In this document: piece by piece, positions 1-11,482 of the stretch
Layout of the letters: each line of letters starts with the position of its first letter
How positions within the stretch are numbered: the first letter of the stretch is position 1
Assembly: GCF_029784155.1 (NCBI RefSeq)
Contig: NC_073693.1
Span: 227,121,094 to 227,185,093 of the forward strand
Length of the DNA: 64,000 nucleotides
Direction: 5' to 3'
Source: Uranotaenia lowii
Lineage: Eukaryota; Arthropoda; Insecta; Diptera; Culicidae
The notes under the pieces: model-generated
Seen by the model: only the letters and a program-made list of their open reading frames with translations
Database searches by the model: none
Told to the model about the DNA's origin: nothing
Translations under genes and position numbers: made by a program

Positions 1-1549
1 TTTTTTCTCAAAAAATCAATCCAGAATGGTGGCAATTCTTTGAACTAACTGTCAATCCTCAATTAAGACCGAAAAACACATTGATCAAGGTTTTCTGAAG
101 CTACCAAATTAAACATTTTTCAAAAGTAAACGTTTTGTCCATTTATAGTTTATTCAAATTTTTAAGATTTCAGTAACAATAACTGATAGATGAACATATT
201 TTGAATCTTTTAGCGAATAAAATTTTAAAACCAACTAGGTATAAGATACGGATTTATGACTATTTAAATAAACCCCGCTTAAAGGCAGGGTTGGGCACAA
301 GAAGGTTAAAATGCAATCAAAACCAGTCGCAACTGAGTTAATTCTCGTCACACAAAGGAAACTTTTAAATTTTTCGAAGAAAGTTTCACATTTTCTTACA
401 AAAGGAATCATATCTTCTTTGAAAATCACGAGACGAACTGTCTAAACACTAAGTTTTATAGAAATCGGTTGAAATACAATTTTTCTTAAGTTTTAAATTT
501 TCAATAATGAATTGTGAAAAACAGTCGTAATTGAATCGTATATGTCGATACGTAAGTGCGAGTCAAAAAATGGAATAAAGTAAGAGAAAAATACTGAAAA
601 TAAAAGTTTGAGCAAGTCGGAATAACTAGATTTTATTTTTAAAAGTGCACACAAAATTCGAATACTGTAAAGAATGGTTTAGAAGAACTTGAAATTTTAT
701 GACGTGAATTCTGATTGAATTCACGTCATAACTTTAAAGAACCATTAGTTTGTTTGTTGTTCAATCAGAAAGCTGAATTGTAGGTAATTAATTATTTCTT
801 TTACAACATGTTTGAAGATATGAATATTTTATTTCCTCGAGAGAACAGGAAATTAAGCAGTTATATGGTAAAGTGAAAAATTATCAACTCGAATCGATCG
901 CAACGATCGAAATTTTATTTTCAACCGTCTGCTTCTTTTTTCTGTTTTCTAGAGTAAATTGGTTGACCTCTAAAATTATAACAGTTCAGAAAAGTTCAGA
1001 AAAGTTAATTCACGTCACGGCGGAATGTTTCCTACAGGCTCTCATCTATTCGAGTTTTGGCTCTAGTCCTAAACAATCTTTTTGAGAAAGCTGCTTTTAT
1101 GCTGAAAATGAAAACAGCCGGTCCACTCTTAAGAAGGATCTCACCACTCATTGTCTTCCGTTTCGGTCGCCCGGTCATGGTTCGTAATTCAATAGCAAGA
1201 GGATAATTAAATTGAGGGCCCAGATTTTCCAGGAACATTGTCAAGGTGATGAGTAAGAGGAATCGCGTTGTTCTTTGACTTTGAGAAGCAAAATTCGTTG
1301 TCATCTCGGTATCGAATTTTGAATACGGCGGATGTGCCAACATAACTCCATAAGATCCCAGCAAAAATTTTAATTTCTTTTCTAACTTTTTTGAAAACCA
1401 AATATCATTGAGATAACTTTGAACATACTATCAAAATGTAGATCTCCAAACGTACTTTTTGATCCAGCTTATTACTCAATTTCTTTACATTAGACGCATT
1501 CGCCCTTTTCCACATTCGCTACCGATTTGTTTTGCTTTCCTGTGAACGA
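1..1549. other. A+T-rich DNA, no gene recognised
   Basis: I see no convincing coding region here. A minus-strand open frame at 1032-1364 (110 codons) has no motif I recognise and sits in ordinary A+T-rich sequence. The only clear structure is the hairpin at 697-731, listed separately. Confidence 0.5.
697..731. repeat. 14-bp-arm hairpin
   Basis: Perfect inverted repeat: TTATGACGTGAATT at 697-710 pairs with AATTCACGTCATAA at 718-731 around a 7-base loop. The outer half contains TGACGTGA. It could be a cruciform or the remnant of a short element; nothing nearby assigns it a function. Confidence 0.8.
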
Positions 1550-2338
1550 TACACAGCAATTTTTTTTTGCTGGAAACCAACAAAATTTTGCAGGTTTTTG
1601 TCCCTCTGAATTTTTAGCAAAATTTCCAGAAATATGGATTGCTGGAAAATCAGCAAACATTAATGCTGGTTTCGAGCTATTCAAATTGCTGTAAATCAGC
1701 AATCCAGATTGCTGGAAACCAGCCATTTCCATCGAAGCATTCGGCTGTATTTGGTATCAAATTAATATTTCAATTTGCATTTAAATATTGAAACTGGCTG
1801 TGCACATGATAAGTAATAAACAATAATTATCTTCCGTTTTTTAATAATGAATTAAATGAATTAGCAGAATCATATGTTTTGTCAATACACCAACACCGCC
1901 TCCAGGGTGGCAGCTTTGTGCCAATGTGTCAATCATCCGCCACCTGAAATAGAGGTTTGATTAATATCTTTCATGAATCCAATAAATCACATTTCCAATA
2001 CAAACTCACCCTTGACTTGATGTCTGGTTGCTAGAATAGAGAGGAAAATAAAAAAATAATCGTGAAAAAGAGTCTCACCTTGCTTCAGCTTATGAAAACA
2101 AACATACTCCAATTTGACAACTCGATTGCTGATTTTCCAGCAAACTGGACCATTTGCTGGAAAGTCCAGCATTTTGAAAACCGATTACTGATTTCCCGGC
2201 AAAAATGACAAGAACACAACCGAATGCTGAAAAATCCAGCAATTAGAAAATCAATTGCCGGTTTCCAGCAACAATTTGGATTGCTGAACGTTTCAAGCAA
2301 TTTTTTTGCTGGAAATCGAGGCAAAAATTTACAGTGTA
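1550..2338. mobile_element. MITE-like element built of GCTGGAAA/CAGCA palindromes
   Basis: The block starts ATACACAGCAA and ends TTTACAGTGTAT, an imperfect terminal inverted repeat. Inside, the motif TTGCTGGAAAxCAGCA recurs in both orientations (near 1568, 1650, 1665, 1710, 2126, 2155, 2230, 2265, 2305), clustered in the first 190 and last 220 bases with an unrelated middle. The last 37 bases of the window begin with the same ACACAGCAATTTTTTTT and GCTGGAAACCAGCAAAATT, so this is a dispersed family. No ORF of transposase type is present, so it is taken as non-autonomous. Superfamily not assigned. Confidence 0.6.
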
Positions 2339-2566
2339 TGTTTGGAAAAAAATGTTCAAATTCAACAAGGTTCTCTGATGCTGACAATTGACAAAATTAT
2401 TGATGTTAAAATAAATGGAAAATCTCATTATATTCATAACACCCTTGATTATCACTGTTTTGACAAGTTTTTTCCTGTGATGATACTCGATTGTCTTCTT
2501 CGTGACTTACACACCCACAAGAGGCCGGTTAAAAGTTTCTGGCTCAAGTATGCATAAGTTTGGTTA

Positions 2567-3893
2567 TAAAGCTTAGTTCTTTTAGAAATGGGACACTTTC
2601 TTTAGTTTATAGCTCGTTTACTAGTAATCGGAATTTCAAAATTTTGACTGCATTTTGTTGCCTGTAAAAAGTACTATTCGACCTATTTTTTTCATAATTT
2701 AAAATTAAGGCGTTTTCAAGATATTTACGATGCAAGAGAAAAAGAAAAAAAATATTTTGCACAGTTTCCTTTAAAATCCGTCATTATCAAATTGGTAACT
2801 GACCAAAACCGTTGATTATTCAAAGAATTACTATGTGTGAGTGGTGGAAAAGTATGCAAACACTGTCAAAAATTTCCACAAATTTCAAATCATGCATTGG
2901 AGTAAAGCACATGATCGGCAACTAAGGTTAAAGGTCATCAGGGAAGTCAAGTCTCATTCTAGCGATTTTAATTTTCAATAAGCGAAAAATTAGATCGCTG
3001 AAATGTCAAAAAAAAATTTCTCCGATAAGCTGAAGGTGTTGCCTAGCAATGAGTCATTCAAACCTATCCTCAAACAACAATTTTTCACTAGTTCCAAAGC
3101 TCGTAAGCTGTATAGCTGGTACCGAGGCTATGGGACATGATTTCTGATGAACGACAGAACTTATGAAATACACAATTGTATACAAATTCCAGCGTTTGAA
3201 TCCTATACCATGTCTGCTCATGGCAAGGTCCCTAGCAGATTAAAGTATGTATTCGTTGTATATTTTGTATGAAATATAATGATTTGCCAAAATTCTGCTT
3301 CTGTGGAATAAAACCACAATTTTCAAAACGAAAACTTTGGTTTTCGCTGTATTTAAAAGCCTTAAAAGAGTAATCTTGTATGTAACCTTCGCAACCAACG
3401 ATCTATACTAACCGATTATACTTAAAGTTCAATCTCATGATGGTTTTTCTTCTTAATTTTCAGAATTTGCCAGAAGAAATTCCATTAAAATGCTCTAAAA
3501 AGTGTCTCAAAAATAATCAAATTTGTTAAATTCGAAACAGCTGATTCCACTAAATTGCCCTCAGTTTCTTTTGAAAGAGAAGTATTGGACCGAAAAAAGC
3601 AGAAATTGAAGACGGAGGATGTAGCAACCTAAAACACAGGTTATACGAATTATATGTTTGAAAAACTGATCAATATCATGACTGAAAAAAGTGTGCGCCA
3701 GCCGATTGGAGGCACCAAGAATAAAGTAGACATTTTTCATGGAAATAAAACGATAAATATTTTTTTTCAATTTTTTTCACAAATTATCATAACATTACCT
3801 TCATTTCCTTCATAGAAAGTATTTAGATCAAACAAATGGTTTTTGAGATACACGCATTCGTAACTGTCCCATTTCTAAAAGAACTAAGCTTTA
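2567..3893. mobile_element. TA-target TIR element with about 27-bp inverted termini
   Basis: The sequence after TA at 2567 begins AAGCTTAGTTCTTTTAGAAA and continues TGGGACA. The exact reverse complement ends at 3891, followed by TA at 3892-3893. About 27-bp perfect TIRs with flanking TA fit a Tc1/mariner-type non-autonomous element. The 1.3-kb interior has no open frame of transposase type. The terminal 120 bases recur in opposite orientation at about 58770-58890, confirming a dispersed family. Confidence 0.8.
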
Positions 3894-6117
3894 GTTTTTC
3901 AATTTGTTTCAGAACCACTCAGTGTGGTTTGGGTGCCGTTCTGTTCGGATGTGTTTCTTACAGCACTAAATAGACAAGATCTATGAGGCGTTATCTGCTA
4001 CTCGTAAGTTCCGTTGAAGATCCTTGCTGGTTACAATCCTCCAGTCGTCTGTCTGTCGTTGTCTGGTAAGGGTTCTTCCTCATTTTTCAAGCAACTGCCT
4101 GGTTAGTTTGGATGGAAACTTTCGTTGGAGATGGAAATCTTCTCCCCAGTGTTGCATGATGGAAAAACTAATATTTTTCCAAAAAAGCCGTATCTGACTG
4201 CATCTACTTCGGTACTCAAGAAATGGCTTCCAGAAAAGTTAAGCTATTTGTTGCATTCACGGTGGAGTTTTGTTTTCTTCAAATTATCATTTCTACTAAC
4301 TTTTGTAGAGTGCAGCCATTCACACTTGTTAGAGTTCACTATTAATTATTTTGTAGAAAAAAATAATACAAAAAAGTATACCCGACAATTGAGGATCCAT
4401 TTATTCAAAATAAAAATGGAAAAAAGTCTTCCATTTGTCATCGCTTTCACCCAACAACACAAAGAGACTTTCAAACTGTGGTTTTCCATTAAATCCATCC
4501 GATTCAGTCAGTCTGAAGGGCTGTTGGTAAGTTTTTGCCAACACAAACAGGCGAGTGTTTATTGAAGTGGATCGAAATCCGCACTGTGCCGAGGCATTTC
4601 GTTCATACACATCTCTCCGTCTGCTGTCGTTGAGTGAGATGCGTCAAGCGGATCGTTATTAAAAACTTTTACATCGAGCACTTTCTATTGTAAGAGTAAG
4701 AATGAAATGGTATATTTTGATCAAAGTCTGAAATTTTTAGTTTTATTTAAATTTCGCATGAATTAGTAAAATGTACCTAAGAAGCTTTGAAGTTATTTTT
4801 TACAAAACAGAGTGTTTAAAAATTTCGAATACAAATCAACACCACGACTAGGGAGGCCCTTAGTTTTTTTTTATAATTTAGATTTAAAATATATCTGAAG
4901 CAGTTTATAAAAAATATCAAGTTTATTTATTCTTAAAACATGCTTTATTTCTGCTAAATAAACTGTAAAACAAAACGTCTGATTGTCTTTTTTAACTTGA
5001 GAGATCAACTTGATTCAATTTTCCTTTTCACGAAGAAATATGTCTTTTGGGTTCTCTTTTCGACAAAACCTGGTTTCTTAAGATCGGAAATAAAATTAAA
5101 ATTCATCCGTCATGCTTAAATAATTTAAATTTTTTATGTTGACAATATTTCAATTTAAAAAGTTGTATGAAAACGTTATATTTTGTAGTTTCCGATGACT
5201 GATCTGTTTTTACTAGGTTATTTTCTATTTAGAGCTTATGCAATCACTAGTCAGAATAACAAGATTAACGAGCAATATTCAAAAATGTCTTACGATTTTT
5301 CCTAAAAACATTCTTCATCAGGTCCCTAACTTAGTTCAGTTTCACAATATATAACGCTGTATCAGAGAGTTTGTCGAAACATTTCCTATCTTTTTCACGA
5401 AAATAAACTGTTAAACATCTTCATACGTAATTGTTGATAATTAGCAGTCATTTGATTATATTGATTTGCTGCACTTATTCAAATTAATATGGTTACTTGC
5501 TAAGAAAAAAAATCACCAGTGATTGGCTCGATTATTTATTTAAAAAATAATGGAATAAGAGTTCTGCAAATATTACAGTTAGATGCCCCAAATCAAATTC
5601 CAAAAATTATAAGCTAATTAATTTTTAAATGAAGGTCAGATTTTCTGCTACATACAAAACGTTACATGCAATACAGAGATCTTATCAGTTGAGTTTGGTT
5701 TTTATTCATATTCTCTTTTACAGTTGACCATTGAAAAAACCTTTAAACAAATAGGGAATTTTCATGCGACAGGTCAAATTACCTGTACAGTTGTAATGAT
5801 AACTATCCATCTTTCATATGAAAATTTCAACAAAAAAATGATAGCTTACCAATAAGGCAAAATTTATATTAACTATCTAACCTATCATTGAAGATATAAG
5901 TTTTAATTTTTTTAGATATCCAGCACTGTAAATTATATTCTGCTTATTTATTAGTTCAGAATTTCATCCCATGTCATATTCTTTTAAATTAAAAGTAAAT
6001 GGCGTAGTTCGATTTTGAAGAAACCTTTCAATATTTTTCACTTTTTCACAATTTTGTTTCTGCTTTCAATGACAACAGCATTCTGACAAATTTCAATCTT
6101 TTTTGCTTTTTATTATT
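3894..6117. other. No recognised gene
   Basis: Mostly A+T-rich DNA. A 146-codon plus-strand open frame at 4125-4565 has no recognisable domain and no codon or splice context I can defend. 3900-4130 is less A+T-rich than its surroundings. The stretch 4570-4670 (ACATCTCTCCG motif) loosely resembles part of the LTR at 6555, but too weakly to call. Confidence 0.4.
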
Positions 6118-6322
6118 TGTAGGGTAACGGACCTATTTTGGACCGCTTTGGGAAGTGGCAATTTTTGACTTTTTTATCCGTTCATTACGGAGATCAAGGC
6201 TTTTTCTATCGAAATATTTCGTCGTTTGTTGCAGCTTTAAGCCCAAAATCGCGTTTCTTCGATCATTGCTCTGGTCGGTATTTTGGACCACCCTCTAGAC
6301 CTATTTTGGACCACCTTTAAAC
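6118..6322. repeat. Fragment of a repeat with TATTTTGGACC motif
   Basis: Begins TAGGGTAACGGACCTATTTT and contains three more TATTTTGGACC copies near its right side (about 6280, 6300). This looks like one end of a dispersed repeat; I do not find the opposite terminus, so boundaries are uncertain. Confidence 0.35.
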
Positions 6323-6554
6323 TAAGTAAGTTTTTTTCTTAGCTTTGCTATATTGACGAAAGCGATTGATTCGCATTTATGTAAATAATTCAGGTAATCT
6401 TGCCATTTCTTATTCTTGTATTCAAGTTTTATTTGTTTGATAAAAATAGAGTGAAAGCAGAAAAACTCTTCCGTTATATAGCACACTGACAGCACACTAC
6501 AATCTCGACGAAGTTTGTTCTGCAGTGTTAAATATTAGCCATTTGGCTTATCCT

Positions 6555-6747
6555 TGTGTGGGAGGCGCCCAACGTAATAAACGGAGAGCGAATATAAATG
6601 ACATCTCTCCGCACGGCTGCTCATGAATGATGTTTATCCTCATCACTCATCGTCGTTGATATGCATCGCTGATACAACGGGTCTTGCCCAAACCTACCTG
6701 TCGAGCAAGTGACTGAACCTCCAACTTGGCATTATGTGGTTAACACA
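6555..6747 (+). repeat. 5' LTR
   Basis: 193 bp, TG...CA ends. It contains GAATATAAATGACA, a TATA-like sequence, and a G+C-richer CATCTCTCCGCACGG tract downstream that could hold the transcription start. It differs from the right LTR near CTTGCCC (AAA versus GTA). Confidence 0.9.
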
Positions 6748-6748
6748 T

Positions 6749-6762
6749 TTGGCGATCCTTCT
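6749..6762 (+). promoter_or_regulatory. Putative primer-binding site
   Basis: One base after the LTR, TTGGCGATCCTTCT gives the TGG expected to pair with a tRNA 3' CCA end. The tRNA species was not determined. Confidence 0.6.
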
Positions 6763-6952
6763 AAGAGCCAATTTTTGGCCAAATTGAGATATTAATAATA
6801 ATTGAAATATTAACGGAATATTTTAAGAATTAATTTTAATGAATTGATCTCTTGAAATGTGAATTGTACGTAATTTTGAAAGTGACAAACGAAGAGTGCG
6901 TGTTGAACTGTATCCGTACGTACTATAAAATTGTTTTAAGAACGTGCATGAT

Positions 6953-7770
6953 TAGACTGAGTCGATTTGGGGTCATTTTGGAATTTCTCAAACCCCGGGG
7001 TCTTAAAAGCTTCGTCTTGGTCTAAAACTCATCCATGATTTTTTGCAAAATTTTTAAATAACGTTTACATGAGTAAATTTGATCTTTTAGGTTTGTATGG
7101 GAAAATTGAATATTTTGTACTGAAAAATCAACATCATTTTTGTTTCGTCTGTGGAACCGAGCCAGCTGATGGTTTTTGTGCCAATTTATAAAATTCCTAA
7201 AGGAAATTTTCCGTTGAACAACTTTGTTGAAGATCGTAACTTCGTATCTTATTAGGAAAAAAAGTTAATAGCAATTTAACAGGGGTATGTCTTTTCGCAC
7301 TGATAAACAATAAATTCAATTGACATCCCTGCAGAGTGTCTAGCGAGGTATTGCGTGACTACTTTCCATGCAACACTTCGCGAGGCTCAAGCAGTGATGT
7401 CAATTTAATTTATTGTTAATCGATGCGAAAAGACATACCCCTGTTAAACAGCTAATAACTTGTTTGCCTTATAAGATACAAAGTTACGGTTCTCGACAAA
7501 GTTGTTAAGCGGAAAATTTCCTTTAGGAATTTTATAAATTGGCACAAAAACCATCAGCTGGCTCGGTTCCACAGACGAAACAAAAATGATGTTGATTTTT
7601 CAGTACAAAATATTCAATTTTCCCATACAAACCTAAAAGTTCAAATTTACTCATGTAAACGTTACTTAAAAATTTTGCAAAAAATCATGGATGAGTTTTA
7701 GACCAAGACGAAGATTTTAAGACCCCAGGGTTTGAGAAATTCCAAAATGACCCCAAATCGACTCAGTCTA
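6953..7770. mobile_element. 818-bp long-armed hairpin element, Mutator-like
   Basis: Both ends begin TAGACTGAGTCGATTTGGGG. The arms are about 375 bp each (6953-7327 and 7396-7770) with few mismatches and a loop of about 68 bp. The 9-bp direct repeat GTGCATGAT flanks it exactly (6944-6952 and 7771-7779). Very long TIRs plus 9-bp target duplication are typical of Mutator-like (MULE) non-autonomous elements. No transposase is present. It interrupts the interior of the LTR element and so is younger than it. Confidence 0.85.
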
Positions 7771-7784
7771 GTGCATGATGCACA

Positions 7785-8270
7785 TGCGAGTTTGAATGCT
7801 GCGCCTGTTGCGAGCTTGAATGCTGCGCCTGTTGCGAGCCAAAGTGCTGCGCTTGATGCGAGCTTAAATGCTGCGCCCGCTGCGAGCCGAAGTGAGCTGA
7901 AGTGCTGCGCTTGATGCGAGCTTGAATGCTGCGCCTGTTGGGAGCTCAAAATGCTGCGCTTGATGCGAGCTCGAATGCTGCGCCTGATGCGAGCTGGACT
8001 GCTGCGCTTAATGCGAGGTCGAATGCTGCGCTTGATGCGAGCCGAAGTGCTGCGTCCAATGCGAGTTTGAATGCTGCGCTGCGCCTGTTGCGAGCCAAAG
8101 TGCTGCGCTTGATGCGGGCTTAAATGCTGCGCCCGCTGCGAGCCGAAGTTTCGCGCTCGATGCGAGCTGAAATGCTGCGCTTGATGCAATCATGAATGCT
8201 GCGCCCGCTGCGAGTCGAAGTGCTGCGCTTGATGCAAGCTTGAATGCTGCCTCCGATGCGGGCATGTTTA
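7785..8270. repeat. 24-bp G+C-rich minisatellite
   Basis: About 20 imperfect units of the form GAATGCTGCGCTTGATGCGAGCTT, often alternating AATGCTGCG with AAGTGCTGCG so that 48-bp super-units appear. Degenerate units trail to about 8760. The block is far richer in G+C than its surroundings. Open frames across it (Ala/Ser-rich plus, Ser/His/Gln-rich minus) are by-products of a period divisible by three and overlap in several frames. Confidence 0.9.
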
Positions 8271-9203
8271 CTGCGCATGCGAAGTGCCGGATGTGAGCTT
8301 TGCTGCCATCGATGTGAACTAATGTGCTGGTTGCATCTGCGATTATCTAAGCTGCGCCTACTGCGAATTTCGAATGTTACGCCTGTGAACAGACTATGCT
8401 AAATCTATTGAAATTGAAAGCTTGCGTAAACTAAACGTGTACTCTTCTCAAAGCGTACTTGAAAGTGAAACACTGCGCCTGCAAGTAGATTAGCAGTTCT
8501 TAATAAGAGACTAAAATACTGAACCTGTGAGGAAACCGTACAGCGCCTGGTACAACCTGTCTGTTGCGCTTTACGCTATATGAGAGACCTGCGAACTAAC
8601 TGTGTTACGCCTTCGGCAAATTTAATGTTTTGCGCCAAAAAGCTGATTGAGCAGTGCGGGTACCTGTAGGAAATTGTAATGTGTTACATGCGGTAAACGA
8701 TGCTGCGTCACGTTACAAGCAAGTTAGCTGGGCTGCGCTAAATGTGAGGTAGACTTGTTGCACCTAAGGAAATTTAGTCTCGCTATGCACGCGCGAGAAT
8801 GCATAAGCCTAAGCTCGACTTTTCCAAAAACCATGAGCACTAACGAATTGTCAAAATGCCTTCGAGAACTGCTTTAGAACATCTCGGCTCTCTCTAAGCA
8901 CTGTAAGCCAGTTTAGGCAAATTTAACTGCTGTTTTAGTGTTTATGGTTACTTAAGATTGTACTCATCGAAATTTTGGATTGCAAATTGGTGATGAAGCA
9001 ACGTGAGTTTCAAGATTAGCTGCTGGTTAAAACATGAAATAATACGATTGAGCAAAGAACCTAAAGGCTAATAATAGGCTTATTATGATTATTATTGTGA
9101 AAGAGATAATATCAAAAGTTAAAGCAGGATACTGCGGGCTGGATACAGTTAGAAAATAAAAAAAATATTTTGAGCTATTTTTTGTTTTATCTTCATTACT
9201 TCT

Positions 9204-9217
9204 GAGAGGAGGGTGAA
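9204..9217 (+). promoter_or_regulatory. Putative polypurine tract
   Basis: GAGAGGAGGGTGAA lies immediately upstream of the right LTR, the place and composition expected of the plus-strand primer site of an LTR element. Confidence 0.65.
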
Positions 9218-9410
9218 TGTGTGGGAGGCGCCCAACGTAATAAACGGAGAGCGAATATAAATGACATCTCTCCGCACGGCTGCTCATGAATGATGTTTAT
9301 CCTCATCACTCATCGTCGTTGATATGCATCGCTGATACAACGGGTCTTGCCCGTACCTACCTGTCGAGCAAGTGACTGAACCTCCAACTTGGCATTATGT
9401 GGTTAACACA
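9218..9410 (+). repeat. 3' LTR
   Basis: 193-bp near-identical copy of 6555-6747, followed by the ATCCT target duplication at 9411-9415. Confidence 0.9.
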
Positions 9411-9415
9411 ATCCT

Positions 9416-10240
9416 AAGGATCAATTTTAAGAACGCAGATCTCCTTCAAACGACCCAATGATAAGTTGAGAAAATCTGACATCATCAACTCTATATAAGG
9501 GAATATTATCAAATTCATCAAAATGCAAGAGTAAAACTAGTTAAAACATGATATCGACATTTAAAATAGCAACAACTATCAAATCAAACATTTTGTAAAT
9601 GTTCCAGGACAATGTAGATCAGGTTCGTGCGAAGGACTCTTCCATTGAGAGATGGTTTTGTAATTAGAATTTGGCTAATAATAATAACAAAAAATGCACA
9701 ATAAATAAGGAAATGGATTTCTACAACCATACCATGATCATCGTATGAATTCGAGAAAAAAAAAACGATTAATTTCACTGATGCAATTGAAAATCAATCA
9801 AAATTAATGTTTAAAACAATGCTATTCCCGGTCAGTCATTGAAAAATTACTCAAAATGACGTGCCTTATTCTAAGCCTGAAATTTGCTTGAAAATAAATT
9901 GTAAGCAGTATTGTTTGATATAATTCGAATTCAATACTTTTGAAAACCAGACAATGAATACAAATTGAAATTTCGTATTAAACCATAATTTAAAGTTTCG
10001 GACATAAGGGAATCAGTGCACAGAAACAGAATATTTGGAAAAGTGTACCGGATAAAAAATGTACACAATTTTAGGTTTAAAAAAACCGATTTAGAGTGAA
10101 ATCAATAATTGATTACTGATAAACTTACACACCTACAATAAAAAATTTATTCTGAATTTGTTTATTGTACTACATTCAAACACGGAATAATGTTTTGCAT
10201 TGATATTCTTTTTGACGTAGAATTACGTCTTACGGCAACA
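9416..10240. other. No recognised feature
   Basis: A+T-rich DNA with only short open frames and no repeat that I can match elsewhere in the window. Confidence 0.5.
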
Positions 10241-10421
10241 CTATAGGGAGGAGATTGAAATTTGCGATCGAATCTCGCGTCACGAAAAACGCCTCTTTCA
10301 AAGACATCCTATCTAAAGGATTATGACGTCATCACCAAGCCAAAACAAAAAAAGAGAAAAAGAAAGAAAACACGGAGGCCCCGCCTCTTGATGAGTTTTG
10401 ATTTTCCATGTATACGAAAAG

Positions 10422-10456
10422 TATAAAAACAACGGGGCGCTAGCGGCTCGGTTTCA
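10422..10456 (+). promoter_or_regulatory. TATA plus initiator core-promoter-like pair
   Basis: TATAAAA at 10422-10428 is followed about 34 bases later by TCAGTTT (A at 10456), matching the arthropod initiator TCAGT at the usual spacing. The following 200 bases are less A+T-rich and end in GGTGCTGGCGACTAGCAGC followed by a second GGCGACTAGCAGC copy; TGGCGAC would suit an LTR-element primer-binding site. It could be the remains of an LTR leader rather than a host promoter, because no reading frame follows, only satellite DNA from 10679. Confidence 0.45.
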
Positions 10457-10678
10457 GTTTCTTTTTGCTCGTCGTCGCGAACAGTTCTCCTGCAATTCGA
10501 TCTGCGTTTGGACCCCACCAGTGGTAATCCAACGCAGATATCGTTTTGCAGTTAGTTTAGTGGAAGCCAGCGAAGCAGAAGGATGGTTCAGCAGCAGACA
10601 TGACGATTTAGCGGTGCTGGCGACTAGCAGCGGTGATGGCGACTAGCAGCGGAGGAATACCAAAGATAACCAGCGGAG

Positions 10679-10924
10679 TTAATGACATGTTGGCATGACA
10701 TTTTGACATGACATTTTGACATGACATTTTGACATGACATTTTGATATGACACTTTGACATGACATTTTGACATGACATTTTGACATGACATTTTGACAT
10801 GACATTTTGACATGACATTTTGACATGATATTTTGACATGACATTTTGACATGATATTTTGACATGACATGACATGACATTTTGACATGACATGACATGA
10901 CATTTCGACATGATATGACATGAC
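10679..10924. repeat. 13-bp satellite, left block
   Basis: Tandem units TTTTGACATGACA with extra TGACA pentamers inserted. The same array continues at 17152-18445, the two blocks being separated by the 10928-17151 insertion. The MSCHVKMSCQ-type open frames on the minus strand exist in all three frames because the unit contains no stop, and are not genes. Confidence 0.95.
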
Positions 10925-10927
10925 ATT

Positions 10928-11080
10928 GGCCCTTATTCTGCGGCGCGAGTGACGTGACAGTTGGCGAGTCACCCCACCGTCATTCGACTCTTGTCACCTT
11001 ATTCCGACAGTCGGTTTAAGTGAGGTGAGAGCAAGTGACAGATACTCATTCCGAGCTGAGTGAATGGATGAACCCATCTA
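10928..11080 (+). repeat. Left terminal inverted repeat
   Basis: Pairs imperfectly with about 16995-17151. Contains GAGTCACCCC, GTCGGTTTAAGTGAG and GATGAACCC blocks that recur in order in the reverse complement of the right arm. Confidence 0.75.
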
Positions 11081-11159
11081 GGAAAATGGAGAAATTTGCT
11101 CTGATTGTGTTGTGCCGGTGTTTACGATTCGGGTTTTGAAAATTGAATTTAAAATAAAC

Positions 11160-11470
11160 GAGTGAAAATTGTGCCCCGTCCTGGACAATTATCGGATTGT
11201 ACGGTGTTAGCAAGCTGGTCAATTGGAAAAAAGGACGAATTTGGCTACAAAAGAGGAAATTTCAGCCCAGTCCGGATTTCAGACACAGCATCAAACTGGA
11301 GCAACAAAAACTCGAACAACATGCCAGGGGCGACTGCTGTCTCACAAACCGCGGTGCGCAAAAAGGCTTCCGAGTATCTGCGACAACCTTAGCTGCTATT
11401 TCAGGTTGGAAAAATAAGTTGCTTCTTTTAATCTCACCATTTCTAACTTCTGTCTATCTATTTTAGGTTT
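11160..11470 (+). other. Unrecognised G+C-richer segment with an intron-like boundary
   Basis: Several overlapping short plus-strand frames (11162-11392, 11197-11466, 11223-11417) with no domain I recognise. A pyrimidine-rich stretch ending TCTATCTATTTTAG at 11465 looks like a splice acceptor just before the first eIF3m-like block. This could be upstream exon or leader sequence of the copied gene; not provable by eye. Confidence 0.35.
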
Positions 11471-11482
11471 AGGTGTTGCGGC

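Larger units (their letters stand above)
6555..9410 (+). mobile_element. Complete non-autonomous LTR retrotransposon
   Basis: Two 193-bp direct repeats (6555-6747 and 9218-9410) differ by only a few bases, begin TGTGTGGGAGG and end TTAACACA, and are flanked by the 5-bp duplication ATCCT (6550-6554 and 9411-9415). The interior starts with a primer-binding-site-like TGGCGATCCTTCT and ends with a purine tract before the right LTR. No gag, protease, integrase or reverse transcriptase frame is present, so the element must depend on another's enzymes (TRIM/LARD type). The interior instead holds a nested hairpin element (6953-7770) and a 24-bp G+C-rich tandem array. Near-identical LTRs suggest recent insertion. 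Confidence 0.9.

Noticed and set aside
697..731. Hairpin as a transcription terminator
   Set aside because: Bacterial-type terminators do not apply to this eukaryotic context and no gene ends there.
1032..1364. 110-codon minus-strand ORF
   Set aside because: No motif, second overlapping minus-strand frame of similar quality, no supporting context.
4125..4565. 146-codon plus-strand ORF as a host gene
   Set aside because: No recognisable domain, A+T-driven composition, overlapping frame on the other strand, and no splice or promoter evidence.
7698..8265. Ser/His/Ala-rich ORFs across the G+C-rich block
   Set aside because: Period-24 repeat open in several frames on both strands; no evidence of a protein beyond the repeat itself.
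7785..8290. CRISPR-like direct repeats
   Set aside because: Units are contiguous without unique spacers, there are no cas genes, and the rest of the window is eukaryotic.
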